A stretch of DNA of 64,000 nucleotides from Dokdonella_A soli (lineage in GTDB: Bacteria; Pseudomonadota; Gammaproteobacteria; Xanthomonadales; Rhodanobacteraceae), in the NCBI RefSeq assembly GCF_039523175.1, contig NZ_BAAAEU010000025.1, forward strand, positions 186,001 to 250,000, in the 5' to 3' direction. Of the stretch, positions 42,921 to 51,471 are shown one piece after another. The notes below the pieces were generated by a model. That model was given only the letters and a program-made list of their open reading frames with translations. It ran no database searches and was not told the DNA's origin. The first letter of the stretch is position 1, and every line of letters begins with the position of its first letter. Position numbers and translations under genes: made by a program.

Positions 42921-44136
42921 TCAAAGATGACAACCGGCCGGCGTCGCGCCAACGCGGGCCAATTCGAGCGTGCCGCTCTGCCCCGCGTTAGCGCCGGCGC
43001 GGAACTGCCAGTTCAGCGTCGCCGAACTGCACGAGTGATAGACGAGCTCGCGTTGCCGACCGGCGCAGTCATGATCGTCGCGGCGTGATCGAACACGCCG
43101 CCGGTGGTTTCGTAGATGCCGATGTCGTTCACGGTAGTAGCGCCTGGTACTGGCACAGCCTGCAGCGTGTACCAGCGCTGGCCTGCCGCGCCGCTACCGG
43201 GACCCGCGTCGGCAGCGAACGTGTACCACGCCGCGAACAGCACGTCCTGTACCGGATTCCAATCGAACACGAGACCTTGGCCGCTGTTGCGGGGATCAGC
43301 CCACGCACCGGAAAGCAGGTAGTCCGCTGCGCTGTTGCCGTTGTCGCCAGCCGGCGCGCAGGTCACGTTCGCGAGCAGCCGACTCAGTGGAATGTCACCG
43401 CTGCGGCCGCTGCCGTCCGAGAAGCTGTACTGCAGCGTGCCGTGCATGCAATCGCTGAACGCGAGCGTGGCCTGCCCGACCGGCGCGGTGGTGGTCACCT
43501 GCGCTGAATCGAAGGCCCCTCCATCGGTGAGATAGATCGGCATCGTCGCCGCGGCGTCGGTCGCGTGCACCTGGCCCTGGATCGTGTACCAGCGCGGGCC
43601 GCCGGCTGCGCTGACGTCGTACGTGAACCAGCCGCCGAACAACAGGCCGACGCTAGTGCCGTAGAAATCCAGCTCGACGTCCATCAGCACGCCCTGGCCG
43701 CTGGTCGCCGGGTTGGCCCAGGAGCCAATCAGCCCGTGCTGATCGAGGTTCACATGGGCACCGACCTCGAACGCATGCTGGTACGTGGTCCCTCGAACAC
43801 CGCTCGCAGCAGCCACGCGCCGGCCGGCGCGTCCGCCGGCAGCGTGTAGCGCCAGTCAAAACCGGTGCCCGAGTAGAACGGCTTCGGAACGTTCTGGCTC
43901 GCGAGATCGAAGTCGGCCGCCGTGGCCACGCTCGTGGGCTGAGCGATTGTTCCGGCCCGCCGCAACGATACGACGCGCCTCTGCAACCGGGCGGCTATAT
44001 CGGCGTGCTGTGCAGGTGTCAGCGCGTCCTGAGGCGCCTGCGTGTCGACCAGTTGGGCATGCGCGGGCCCTGCCGCTCCGTCCTCCGGAATCATCGCGAA
44101 AACCAGCAACGCGAGCAGCACAGCCTGCATTGCCAC
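42921..44136 (-). pseudogene. Secreted two-repeat protein gene with two frameshifts
   Basis: The 5' part (from GTG 44136 or ATG 44130) gives a signal peptide and a domain up to LLRAVFEG. A one-base loss in a G-run near 43785 then shifts the frame, and the protein resumes as TTYQHAFEVGAHVN. It holds two repeats of about 120 residues (GSWANPATSGQG...RWYTIQG...TDGGAFD and GAWADPRNSGQG...RWYTLQA...TTGGVFD). A second lost G near 43045 truncates the end; the restored frame continues ELVYHSCSSATLNWQF to a stop at 42921. Both shifts are single G losses, so sequencing error is possible and the gene may be intact in life. Confidence 0.78.
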
Positions 44137-44342
44137 GACTCCACGGCATGCCTCGCAGGAAGCAGGCTAGCACTCGATGTATCCCGCGTCATACGGGTGC
44201 GCAGCGAGCGCCGCCTGGGCCACTACCCGGTTTCGAATCTCGGCTGCTTTCCGCGGGCAATGCCGAGGAAAGGCGCATTCTGGCCAGCCCGAAACCTTGC
44301 TCCCAATTGTGGCTTCGCAGGAACTTGTTGCATGCTGCCGGC

Positions 44343-44972
44343 ATGGAATCGGAAGGCATTGTGCTGACAGGCACGCATATACGTCTCGACCCGCTTGAGC
44401 ATCGCCACGTCGACGGCTTGGTAGCCGCCGCTGCAGCCGACGGCTCGCTGTATCAGTGGAGTCCGGTTCCGCAGGGTCGAACCGAAGCCACCCGCTACAT
44501 CGACACCGCGTTGGCCTGGCGGGATGCCGGCACGGCGGTGCCGTTCGCGATCATCCGCCTGGATGACGATGTCGTCATCGGGTCCACGCGCTTCTGGAAC
44601 ATGGAGCAGTGGTCATGGCCTCAAGGCCACCCGCGACACGGTCGCGGCGCTGTCGACGGCTGCGAGATCGGTTACACGTGGCTGACGCGCTCGGCAATCC
44701 GGACTGCGACCAACACCGAGGCGAAACTGCTCATGCTGGCGCATGCCTTCGAAACGTGGGAGGCGCTGCGTGTCTGCTTTCATACGGACTCGCGCAACAA
44801 GCGTTCGAGCGCGGCGCTCGAACGCATCGGCGGGACGTACGAAGGACTTCTCCGAGCCCATCGGATGGCGGCCGATCACATCCCCCGCGACTCGATGCGC
44901 TATTCGATCGTGGCGTCGGAATGGCCCGCCGCAAAGCGACGGCTGCATCGGCTTTTGAAGCAACACGATTGA
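44343..44972 (+). CDS. GNAT-family N-acetyltransferase (RimJ/RimL-type)
   Basis: This 209-residue protein shows the start LTGTHIRLDPLEHRHVDGL, the central GSTRFWNMEQWSW strand region, the TNTEAKLLMLAHAFE segment near the acetyl-CoA site, and VCFHTDSRNKRSSAALERIGGTYEG, typical of RimJ/RimL-like acetyltransferases acting on protein N-termini or small amines. The substrate cannot be predicted. It stands alone between the broken secreted-protein gene and the his operon. Confidence 0.85.
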   Translation: MESEGIVLTGTHIRLDPLEHRHVDGLVAAAAADGSLYQWSPVPQGRTEATRYIDTALAWRDAGTAVPFAIIRLDDDVVIGSTRFWNMEQWSWPQGHPRHGRGAVDGCEIGYTWLTRSAIRTATNTEAKLLMLAHAFETWEALRVCFHTDSRNKRSSAALERIGGTYEGLLRAHRMAADHIPRDSMRYSIVASEWPAAKRRLHRLLKQHD

Positions 44973-45029
44973 CCTCCGGCAGCCCCGGCAGCGGCTGAAG
45001 TCCTGACTGCCCTTACGGCGTCCCTCTAC

Positions 45030-45058
45030 TTGACACCATCCCCTTCAGCAGATAGTTT
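45030..45058 (+). promoter_or_regulatory. his operon promoter
   Basis: TTGACA, a perfect -35, and TAGTTT are separated by 17 bases. The predicted start point falls at about 45065, only a few bases before the palindromic operator at 45069. Confidence 0.78.
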
Positions 45059-45068
45059 CCGCATCCAT

Positions 45069-45088
45069 TGTACTAACACATTAATACA
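45069..45088. promoter_or_regulatory. Palindromic operator for the TrpR-like his regulator
   Basis: TGTACTAA-CACA-TTAATACA is a 20-bp palindrome with 7 of 8 arm positions symmetric. The half-site GTACTA is the same as in the E. coli trp operator. It sits between the promoter and the ATG of the TrpR/YerC-like gene, just where a repressor would block initiation. Confidence 0.72.
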
Positions 45089-45096
45089 TCATCGCA

Positions 45097-45441
45097 ATGA
45101 AACGCCGCCAGATCGAACCCGAGATTGACTCCGACCGCGCCGAGCGGTCGCTGTGCGAGGCGCTGTTGACGCTGCGCAGCGTCAACGAGGTGCGCGCGTT
45201 CCTCGACGACCTGTGCACGCCGGCCGAGCGCGAATCCATGCGCGACCGCTGGAGCGTGGTTCCGCACCTGCTCGCCGGCGAGCCGTACTGGCAGATCCAC
45301 GATGCGACCGCAGTCAGCATCACCACGATCGGCCGCGTCGCGCGCTGCCTCGAACAGGGCGCGGGCGGCTATGCGCTCGCGGCACAACGCCTGCAGGAAC
45401 GCCGCAAGCCCTCCACCAAAGCTACGTCGAGTGCACGATGA
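45097..45441 (+). CDS. TrpR/YerC-family regulator of the his operon
   Basis: This 114-residue protein has the TrpR-like fold signature: LLTLRSVNEVRAFLDDLCTPAERESMRDRWSVVPHLLAGEPYWQIHDATAVSITTIGRVARCL, the last part being the helix-turn-helix. It heads the his operon and its stop overlaps the hisG start (ATGA). Regulon reconstructions that I recall name such a protein HisR in Xanthomonadales; I leave the symbol blank because hisR also denotes a tRNA gene. It probably represses the operon when histidine is plentiful, through the palindrome at 45069. Confidence 0.85.
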   Translation: MKRRQIEPEIDSDRAERSLCEALLTLRSVNEVRAFLDDLCTPAERESMRDRWSVVPHLLAGEPYWQIHDATAVSITTIGRVARCLEQGAGGYALAAQRLQERRKPSTKATSSAR

Positions 45442-46328
45442 ACGAAAATCGTGATCGCCTGCGCATCGCCGTGCAGAAATCGGGGCGGCTGTCCGATCAA
45501 TCGCTCGACCTGCTGCGCCGCGCCGGCCTGGTCTTTCGCTCCAGTCGCGACCGCCTGTTCCTGTACGGCGAGAACATGCCGGTCGACGTGCTGCTGGTGC
45601 GCGACGACGACATCCCCGGCCTGCTCGTCGAGGGCAGTTGCGAACTTGGCATCGTCGGTCGCAACGTGCTGGACGAGCAGCGCCTCGCCGGCGCCGATGC
45701 GCCTGCGCCAGCCGAGTTGCAGGCACTCGGCTTCGGCAGTTGCCGCCTCGCAATCGCGGTGCCGGACAACGGGCTGATCAAGAATGTCACCGATCTCGCC
45801 GGCCTGCGCATCGCGACCTCCTACCCTGCCCTGCTCGCCGAATGGCTGCGCAAGCAGAGCATCGATGCGGAAGTCGTCCTGCTCAATGGCTCGGTCGAGA
45901 TCGCGCCGCGGCTCGGCAAGGCGCACGCGATCTGCGACCTGGTCTCCAGCGGCGCGACGCTGGCCGCGAACCAGCTCCATGAACTGGTCACGGTGATGCG
46001 CAGCGAGGCCGTGCTCGCCTCGAGCCCGCGCGCACAGAACGCGGCGACCGCAGCACAGATCGAGCGCCTGTGCGCCCGCATCGGCGGCGCGCAATCCGGC
46101 GACGGCATGCGCCTGCTGATGCTGCAGGCACCGCGCAACGCGCTGCCTGCGATCACTCGACTGCTGCCCTCGCGTGAAACCCCAAGCGTGCTCAGTCTCG
46201 ACGGCCGCCCCGACGACATCGCGGTGCAGGCGTTGTGCAGCGAACTCGACTGGCAGCACCTCGAAGAGCTCAAGCGCCTCGGTGCGAGCAGCCTGATGGT
46301 GCTCAACGTGGAGCGCATGCTGGCATGA
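45438..46328 (+). CDS. hisG: ATP phosphoribosyltransferase (long form)
   Basis: This 296-residue enzyme catalyses the first step of histidine synthesis, joining ATP and PRPP. The length and the C-terminal regulatory domain identify the HisG-L form, which needs no HisZ and is inhibited by histidine. Landmarks are LRIAVQKSGRLSDQSLDLL, CELGIVGRNVLDE and the PRPP loop region ICDLVSSGATLAANQL. It overlaps the regulator gene and hisD by ATGA junctions. Confidence 0.96.
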   Translation: MNENRDRLRIAVQKSGRLSDQSLDLLRRAGLVFRSSRDRLFLYGENMPVDVLLVRDDDIPGLLVEGSCELGIVGRNVLDEQRLAGADAPAPAELQALGFGSCRLAIAVPDNGLIKNVTDLAGLRIATSYPALLAEWLRKQSIDAEVVLLNGSVEIAPRLGKAHAICDLVSSGATLAANQLHELVTVMRSEAVLASSPRAQNAATAAQIERLCARIGGAQSGDGMRLLMLQAPRNALPAITRLLPSRETPSVLSLDGRPDDIAVQALCSELDWQHLEELKRLGASSLMVLNVERMLA

Positions 46329-47689
46329 ACGCGATCGCCCACGCCGAAGCGACGCTGGCGGTCATCGACTGGGCTACGCTGGACGAAAGGCGACGTCGCG
46401 ACGTGCTGGCGCGTCCGCGACCGATCCGCGATGAAGCCCAGCTTGCCGACGTGCGCGCGATCCTCGCCGACGTGCGTGCGCGCGGCGATACCGCGCTGCG
46501 CGAACTGACCCTGCGCCTCGACGGTTGCGACCTGGCGTCGTTCGAAGTCGACGCCGACGAGTTCGGCGTGGCCGAAACCGAGATCGGCGCCGACGTGCGG
46601 GCCGCGATGCGCAACGCGATCGCGCACGTCGAGCGGTTTCATGCCGCGCAAGTTGCGGCGGACATCCGCGTCGACACCGCACCGGGCGTGCGCTGCGAGC
46701 AGCTCATCCGCCCGATCGGCCGCGTCGGTCTGTACGCGCCGGCCGGCAGTGCACCGCTCCCGTCCACGGTGTGGATGCTGGCGGTGCCGGCGCGCATTGC
46801 CGGCTGCCCCGACATCGTGCTCGCGACGCCGCCACGCGTGGACGGCCACGCCGATCCGGCGATCCTGGTCGCTGCCAGACTTTGCGGAGTGACTCGCGTG
46901 CTCAAGCTCGGTGGCGCACAGGCGATCGCGGCGCTCGCCTATGGCACCGCGTCGGTGCCGCGTTGCGACAAGCTGTTCGGCCCCGGCAATGCATGGGTGA
47001 CGGCAGCGAAACTCGAGGTCGCCGCCGATCCCGAAGGCGCCGCGATCGACATGCCGGCCGGTCCGTCCGAAGTGCTGGTGATCGCCGACGACAGCGCCGA
47101 TCCGACCTTCGTCGCAGCGGATCTGCTCGCACAGGCCGAACACGGCGCCGATTCGCAGGTGCTGCTGGTCAGCCCGAGCGCGCGCGTGCTCGACGCGGTC
47201 GCACGCGCGGTGACGGCGCAGGTCGCCGAACTGCCGCGCCGCGAGATCGCGCGCGCCGCACTCGCGCATGCGCGCCTGATCCGCGTGCGCGATCTCGCCG
47301 AGGCGGTCGAAGTCTCGGAACGCTATGCGCCCGAACACCTGATCGTGCAGACACGTGATGCGCGCACGCTGCTGCCCGGCCTGAGCAACGCGGGGAGCAT
47401 CTTCCTCGGTGCGTGGTCGCCGGAAACGGTCGGCGACTACTGCGCCGGGCCGAACCATGTGTTGCCGACGCTCGGTTTCGCGCGATCGTTCAGTGGCGTC
47501 GGCGTGGACAGCTTCGTGCGCCGCGTCAACGTGCAGGAGCTCAGCGCCGAAGGCCTGCGCAGCATCGGTGGCGATGCCGCGCTGCTCGCGCGCACCGAGC
47601 GGCTTGAGGCGCACGCACGCGCCGTGGATCTGCGCCTGGATGCGATGACGCGCGATACCGAAGCGGCCACGCAGAGGGCGAGCGCATGA
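46325..47689 (+). CDS. hisD: Histidinol dehydrogenase
   Basis: This 454-residue zinc enzyme oxidises histidinol to histidine in two NAD-dependent steps. Landmarks are IRPIGRVGLYAPAGSAPLPSTVWM, GGAQAIAALAYGT, the GPGNAWVTAAK signature, AGPSEVLVIADDSADP, and the C-terminal GPNHVLPT with its zinc-binding histidine. I start it at 46325, where ATG overlaps the hisG stop; a longer upstream frame lies inside hisG. Confidence 0.97.
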   Translation: MNAIAHAEATLAVIDWATLDERRRRDVLARPRPIRDEAQLADVRAILADVRARGDTALRELTLRLDGCDLASFEVDADEFGVAETEIGADVRAAMRNAIAHVERFHAAQVAADIRVDTAPGVRCEQLIRPIGRVGLYAPAGSAPLPSTVWMLAVPARIAGCPDIVLATPPRVDGHADPAILVAARLCGVTRVLKLGGAQAIAALAYGTASVPRCDKLFGPGNAWVTAAKLEVAADPEGAAIDMPAGPSEVLVIADDSADPTFVAADLLAQAEHGADSQVLLVSPSARVLDAVARAVTAQVAELPRREIARAALAHARLIRVRDLAEAVEVSERYAPEHLIVQTRDARTLLPGLSNAGSIFLGAWSPETVGDYCAGPNHVLPTLGFARSFSGVGVDSFVRRVNVQELSAEGLRSIGGDAALLARTERLEAHARAVDLRLDAMTRDTEAATQRASA

Positions 47690-48900
47690 GCCTGCTCGCA
47701 CGCACGCGCCCCGATCTCGCCGCGTTCCAACCCTACGTATCGGCGCGCAAGACCGGTCTCGACGGCCGCATCCGCCTCAACGCGAACGAATCGCCGTGGG
47801 CAGGTGATGGCGCCACGTTCGGCACGAACCGCTACCCCGATCCGCAACCGGCACTGCTGCGCGCGCGCCTCGCCGCGCTGTACGGAGTACCGGAGTCGCG
47901 GCTGTGGATCGGCCGCGGCAGCGACGAGCCGATCGACCTGCTGTTGCGTGCGTTCTGCCGTGCCGGCCGCGACAACATCGTCGCGACGGCGCCGACGTTC
48001 GGCATGTACCGCATCGGTGCGCAGGTGCAGGGCGCTGCGTACCGCGCGCATTCTTTGCCCGCCGCGCAGAACTTCGCACTCGATCCGGAACGCCTGCTCG
48101 CATTGACCGATGCGGACACCAAGATCGTGTTCGTCTGCTCGCCGAACAATCCGACCGGCACGCTGCACCACGCCGCGCTCGGCTTCCTCGCCGAACGCCT
48201 CGCCGGCCGTGCGCTGCTGCTGGTCGACGAAGCCTATATCGAATTCGCCGAGGTACCCAGCGCGACCGCATTGATCGACCGCCACGACAACGTCGCCGTG
48301 CTGCGCACGCTGTCCAAGGCGCATGCGCTGGCCGGCGCACGCATCGGCACGCTGATCGCGCGCGAAGAGATCGCGGCGTTCGTCGCGCGCCTCGCGGCGC
48401 CGTATCCGCTGCCTTCGCCCTGCGTCGCACTCGCGCTTGAGGCTTTGCAGCCGGCCGCGCTCGAACACACGCGCCGGCGCATCGCGATGTTGATCGCCGA
48501 GCGCACGCGCGTCGCCCGCGAGCTGGCCACACTGGCCGATGTGCGCACGATCTGGCCGTCCAGCGCGAATTTCGTGCTCGCACGGTTTGGCGATGGCGAA
48601 GCCGCGCTCTCGCGCGCGCTCGCGGCCGGCATCGTGTTGCGCGACGTGTCGGCACAAGACGGTCTCGACGACTGCCTGCGTATCACAATCGGCGCGCCGG
48701 AGGAGAACGACGCGCTGATCGATACGCTTTTCGCTCCCTCTCCCCCGACGGCTTCATCGTCGGGGGAGAGGGCTGGGGTGAGGGGGCGAGGCGTCAATCG
48801 CCTGCAAGATTTCGGCGCAGCTGGAACCCCGCCCCCTCACCCTACCCTCTCCCCCGGCTTTGCCGGGGGAGAGGGAAAAACGGCGGAGCCGAGCCCATGA
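47686..48900 (+). CDS. hisC: Histidinol-phosphate aminotransferase with repeat-derived C-terminal extension
   Basis: This 404-residue PLP enzyme converts imidazole-acetol phosphate to histidinol phosphate. Landmarks are LNANESPW, YPDPQP, CSPNNPTGTL, VDEAYIEF and the PLP-lysine segment RTLSKAHALAGARIG. Family members are about 350-360 residues and the expected end is near residue 350 (GAPEENDALIDTLF). The remaining 50-odd residues are encoded by the REP doublet at 48736-48875 and are low-complexity. The frame nevertheless runs on to overlap the hisB start as ATGA. Confidence 0.94.
   Translation: MSLLARTRPDLAAFQPYVSARKTGLDGRIRLNANESPWAGDGATFGTNRYPDPQPALLRARLAALYGVPESRLWIGRGSDEPIDLLLRAFCRAGRDNIVATAPTFGMYRIGAQVQGAAYRAHSLPAAQNFALDPERLLALTDADTKIVFVCSPNNPTGTLHHAALGFLAERLAGRALLLVDEAYIEFAEVPSATALIDRHDNVAVLRTLSKAHALAGARIGTLIAREEIAAFVARLAAPYPLPSPCVALALEALQPAALEHTRRRIAMLIAERTRVARELATLADVRTIWPSSANFVLARFGDGEAALSRALAAGIVLRDVSAQDGLDDCLRITIGAPEENDALIDTLFAPSPPTASSSGERAGVRGRGVNRLQDFGAAGTPPPHPTLSPGFAGGEGKTAEPSP
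48736..48875. repeat. Inverted REP doublet (REPIN-like), copy 2, at the hisC 3' end
   Basis: Palindromes of the CCCTCTCCCCC/GGGGGAGAGGG type at 48736-48772 and 48846-48875 face each other, with GGGGTGAGGGGGCG and CGCCCCCTCACCCTA flanks. It is translated as the tail of HisC and ends 22 bp before the hisB start. Confidence 0.8.
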
Positions 48901-49970
48901 GCGGCGCCGCTCCGAAGATCCTGTTCGTCGACCGCGATGGCACCCTGATCGAGGAGCCCGCCGACCAGCAGATCGATGCCTACGAGAAGTTCCGCCTCGT
49001 GCCGGGCGCGATCGGCGCGCTGCGCCGGCTCGTCGATGCCGGCTACGAACTGGTCATGGTCAGCAACCAGGACGGGCTCGGCACGCCAAGTTTCCCGGAC
49101 GCCGATTTCATCGGTCCACAGCAGCTGCTGCTGGATATCCTCGCCGGTGAAGGCATCCGTTTCCGCGAAGTCCTGATCGACCCGAGCCTGCCGGCCGAGC
49201 ACGCGCCGACGCGCAAACCCGGCGTCGGCCTGGTGCGCCACTATCTGGGACCCGGCGCGCTTGAGCGCGAACGCAGCGCGGTGATCGGCGATCGCGAGAC
49301 CGATCTCGAATTCGCGCGCAATCTCGGCATCCGCGGCCTCCGCATCGGCAGCGACGGCGACTGGCCGGCGATCGCGCATGCACTGCTCGATGCGCCGCGC
49401 CGTGCGCATGTCGATCGCGTCACCCGCGAGACGCGCATCGCCATCGACGTCGATCTCGACAGCACCGTGCGGCCACGCATCGAAACCGGTATCGGCTTCT
49501 TCGATCACATGATCGAGCAACTCGGCGTGCATGGCGCCTTCGCGTTGAATCTCTCCTGCGCCGGCGACCTGCACATCGACGAACACCACACTGTCGAGGA
49601 CTGCGCACTCGCGCTAGGCCAGGCCCTGCGCGAGGCGCTCGGCGATCGCCGCGGTATCGGCCGCTACGGCTTCGTGCTGCCGATGGACGAGGCGCTGGCC
49701 CAGGTCGCCATCGATCTGTCCGGACGTCCCTACTTCGTGTTCGAGGGTGCGTTTGCGCGCGAGAGCGTCGGCGCGCTGCCGAGCGAACTCGTGCCGCATT
49801 TCTTCCGCAGCCTCGCTGATGCGCTCGGTGCGAACGTGCACCTGAGCGTGCGCGGCGAGAACACGCACCACATGATCGAAGCCTGCTTCAAGGCGGTCGG
49901 CCGCGCGCTGCGCCAGGCGATCCGGCGCGACGGCGGCGAGATCCCGAGCAGCAAGGGTCGGCTCATATGA
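48897..49970 (+). CDS. hisB: Bifunctional histidinol-phosphatase / imidazoleglycerol-phosphate dehydratase
   Basis: This 357-residue fusion matches the enterobacterial-type HisB. Residues 1-165 form a HAD phosphatase (LFVDRDGTLIEEP, SNQDGLGTPSFP, CysHis-poor zinc loop region, IGDRETDLEFARNLG). Residues 170-357 form the IGP dehydratase with metal-binding histidine motifs (ETGIGFFDHMIEQLGVHG, DEHHTVEDCALALG and ENTHHMIEACFKAVGRAL). It catalyses steps six and eight of the pathway. Its stop overlaps the hisH start. Confidence 0.96.
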   Translation: MSGAAPKILFVDRDGTLIEEPADQQIDAYEKFRLVPGAIGALRRLVDAGYELVMVSNQDGLGTPSFPDADFIGPQQLLLDILAGEGIRFREVLIDPSLPAEHAPTRKPGVGLVRHYLGPGALERERSAVIGDRETDLEFARNLGIRGLRIGSDGDWPAIAHALLDAPRRAHVDRVTRETRIAIDVDLDSTVRPRIETGIGFFDHMIEQLGVHGAFALNLSCAGDLHIDEHHTVEDCALALGQALREALGDRRGIGRYGFVLPMDEALAQVAIDLSGRPYFVFEGAFARESVGALPSELVPHFFRSLADALGANVHLSVRGENTHHMIEACFKAVGRALRQAIRRDGGEIPSSKGRLI

Positions 49971-50737
49971 AGGATGAGCTCGTGACGGTGCGCGCGGTCA
50001 TCGTGCCCGGCAGCGGCGCGAACTTCGGTTCGCTGCACGAAGCGTGCAGGCGAATCGGCGTCGCGGCCGAGATCAGCGAGGAAGCCACGCGCATCCGCGC
50101 GGCGACGCACGTGCTGCTGCCCGGCGTCGGCGCCGCTGCACACGCGATGAGTGCCTTGCGCACACGCGGGCTGGATCGCGTGCTGGCCGGACTCACCCAG
50201 CCGCTGCTCGGCATCTGCCTCGGCATGCAGCTGCTGTTCGAATCGTCAGAGGAATCGCCTGAAGCCCTCTCCCCCGAGCTTGCTCGGGGGAGAGGGTTGG
50301 GTGAGGGGGCGGGGGTTGGGCAACCTCGAGCAGTCATCCCTGAAGCGCCCTCCCGTCGGTATCCTGCCTCCCCACCCCAACCCTCTCCCCCAACGATGAA
50401 GTCGTTGGGGGAGAGGGAGACCACTTGCCTCGGCCTGTTGCCGGGTCGCGTCCTGCGCCTGCCCGCGGCGCCGAGTTGGCCGCACATGGGCTGGAACCAG
50501 ATCAGCCTCGATCAGCCGAGGCATCCGTTGCTGGCCGGCATCGATACCGCAGCGTGGTTCTATTTCGTGCACGGCTACGCGGCCGCGCCGGATGCTGCGA
50601 CGCTGGCGCACAGCGAACACGGCACGCCGTTCGCGGCGATCGTCGCGCGCGGCAACGTGCACGGCGTGCAATTCCACCCGGAAAAATCCGCCTCGGCCGG
50701 ACGCCGTCTACTCGCCAACTTCTTCGCACTGACATGA
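49967..50737 (+). CDS. hisH: Imidazole glycerol phosphate synthase glutaminase subunit with in-frame REP insertion
   Basis: This class I glutamine amidotransferase supplies ammonia to HisF. The triad is Cys 84 in GICLGMQLL, His 237 and Glu 239 in GVQFHPEKS. It is 256 residues, about 50 longer than usual. After SEES (E. coli continues directly with the equivalent of LGI) there are about 55 Pro/Gly/Arg-rich residues (about 98-152) encoded by the repeat doublet at 50265-50417, and the normal sequence resumes at LGLLPGRV. The insert is 153 bp, keeps the frame and contains no stop, so the protein is probably made and tolerates a surface loop. Confidence 0.93.
   Translation: MKDELVTVRAVIVPGSGANFGSLHEACRRIGVAAEISEEATRIRAATHVLLPGVGAAAHAMSALRTRGLDRVLAGLTQPLLGICLGMQLLFESSEESPEALSPELARGRGLGEGAGVGQPRAVIPEAPSRRYPASPPQPSPPTMKSLGERETTCLGLLPGRVLRLPAAPSWPHMGWNQISLDQPRHPLLAGIDTAAWFYFVHGYAAAPDAATLAHSEHGTPFAAIVARGNVHGVQFHPEKSASAGRRLLANFFALT
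50265..50417. repeat. Inverted REP doublet (REPIN-like), copy 3, inside hisH
   Basis: The first palindrome (50265-50296) and second (50381-50417) are in opposite orientation and have the same CCCTCTCCCCC/GGGGGAGAGGG cores and TGAGGGGGCGGG / CCCACCCCAAC flanks as the doublets near modB and in hisC. At 153 bp it is exactly 51 codons long and is translated within HisH. Confidence 0.85.
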
Positions 50738-51471
50738 TGATCATTCCCGCCATCGATCTGCGCGACGGCCGCGTCGTACGCCTGCGCCAGGGCGATTTCA
50801 CGCAGACCCGGACCTTCGACCACGATGCGGTCGTGCTGGCGCAGCGCTACGCCACGGCGGGCGCGAAGTGGACGCATGTCGTCGACCTCGACGGCGCGCG
50901 CGCCGGCCGCCCCGCGCAGCTCGAACTGCTCGCGAGGATCGCCGGCCTTGGGATGCAGTTGCAGGCCGGCGGCGGCGTGCGTTCGCACACGGACGTCGAG
51001 CGCCTGCTCGATGCGGGTGTGGCGCGCGTCGTCGTCGGCAGCATCGCGGTGCGTGCGCCGTCCGTGTTTGCAGACTGGTTGGCCGCGTTCGGCGCGGACA
51101 GGCTCTGCCTCGCGCTCGATGTGCGCCGTGGCAATGACGGTCGCTGGCGCCCGGCGGTCGATGCCTGGCAGGCCGACAGCGACGCCGACGTCGGCGAACT
51201 GCTGGACGGTTTCCGCAGCGCGGGGCTGCGTCATGTGCTGACCACCGACATCGCACAGGACGGCATGGGCGCCGGCCCGAACCTCGACCTGTATCGCGAA
51301 CTCGTCGCACGCTGGCCGCAACTCGAATGGATCGCATCCGGCGGCGTGCGCGATCGCCGCGACATCGACGCGCTGCGTGCGACCGGCGTGGCCGGCTGCG
51401 TAGCCGGCACTGCGCTGCTGGACGGCACGCTGACCTTGGAGGAGTTCGCCACATGCTCGCGCGCCGCCTGA
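50734..51471 (+). CDS. hisA: Phosphoribosylformimino-5-aminoimidazole carboxamide ribotide isomerase
   Basis: This 245-residue TIM-barrel isomerase of the histidine pathway has IPAIDLRDGRVVRLRQGDF with the catalytic Asp near residue 8, LQAGGGVR, VVGSIAVRAP, the second catalytic region VLTTDIAQDGMGAGPNLDLY, and the phosphate-binding IASGGVRDRRDIDAL. The ATG overlaps the hisH stop. It shares barrel ancestry with HisF, encoded next. Confidence 0.96.
   Translation: MMIIPAIDLRDGRVVRLRQGDFTQTRTFDHDAVVLAQRYATAGAKWTHVVDLDGARAGRPAQLELLARIAGLGMQLQAGGGVRSHTDVERLLDAGVARVVVGSIAVRAPSVFADWLAAFGADRLCLALDVRRGNDGRWRPAVDAWQADSDADVGELLDGFRSAGLRHVLTTDIAQDGMGAGPNLDLYRELVARWPQLEWIASGGVRDRRDIDALRATGVAGCVAGTALLDGTLTLEEFATCSRAA

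Noticed and set aside
45821..47701. Minus-strand frame of 626 codons over hisG and hisD
   Set aside because: It is a shadow; both his genes show full motifs and ATGA junctions.
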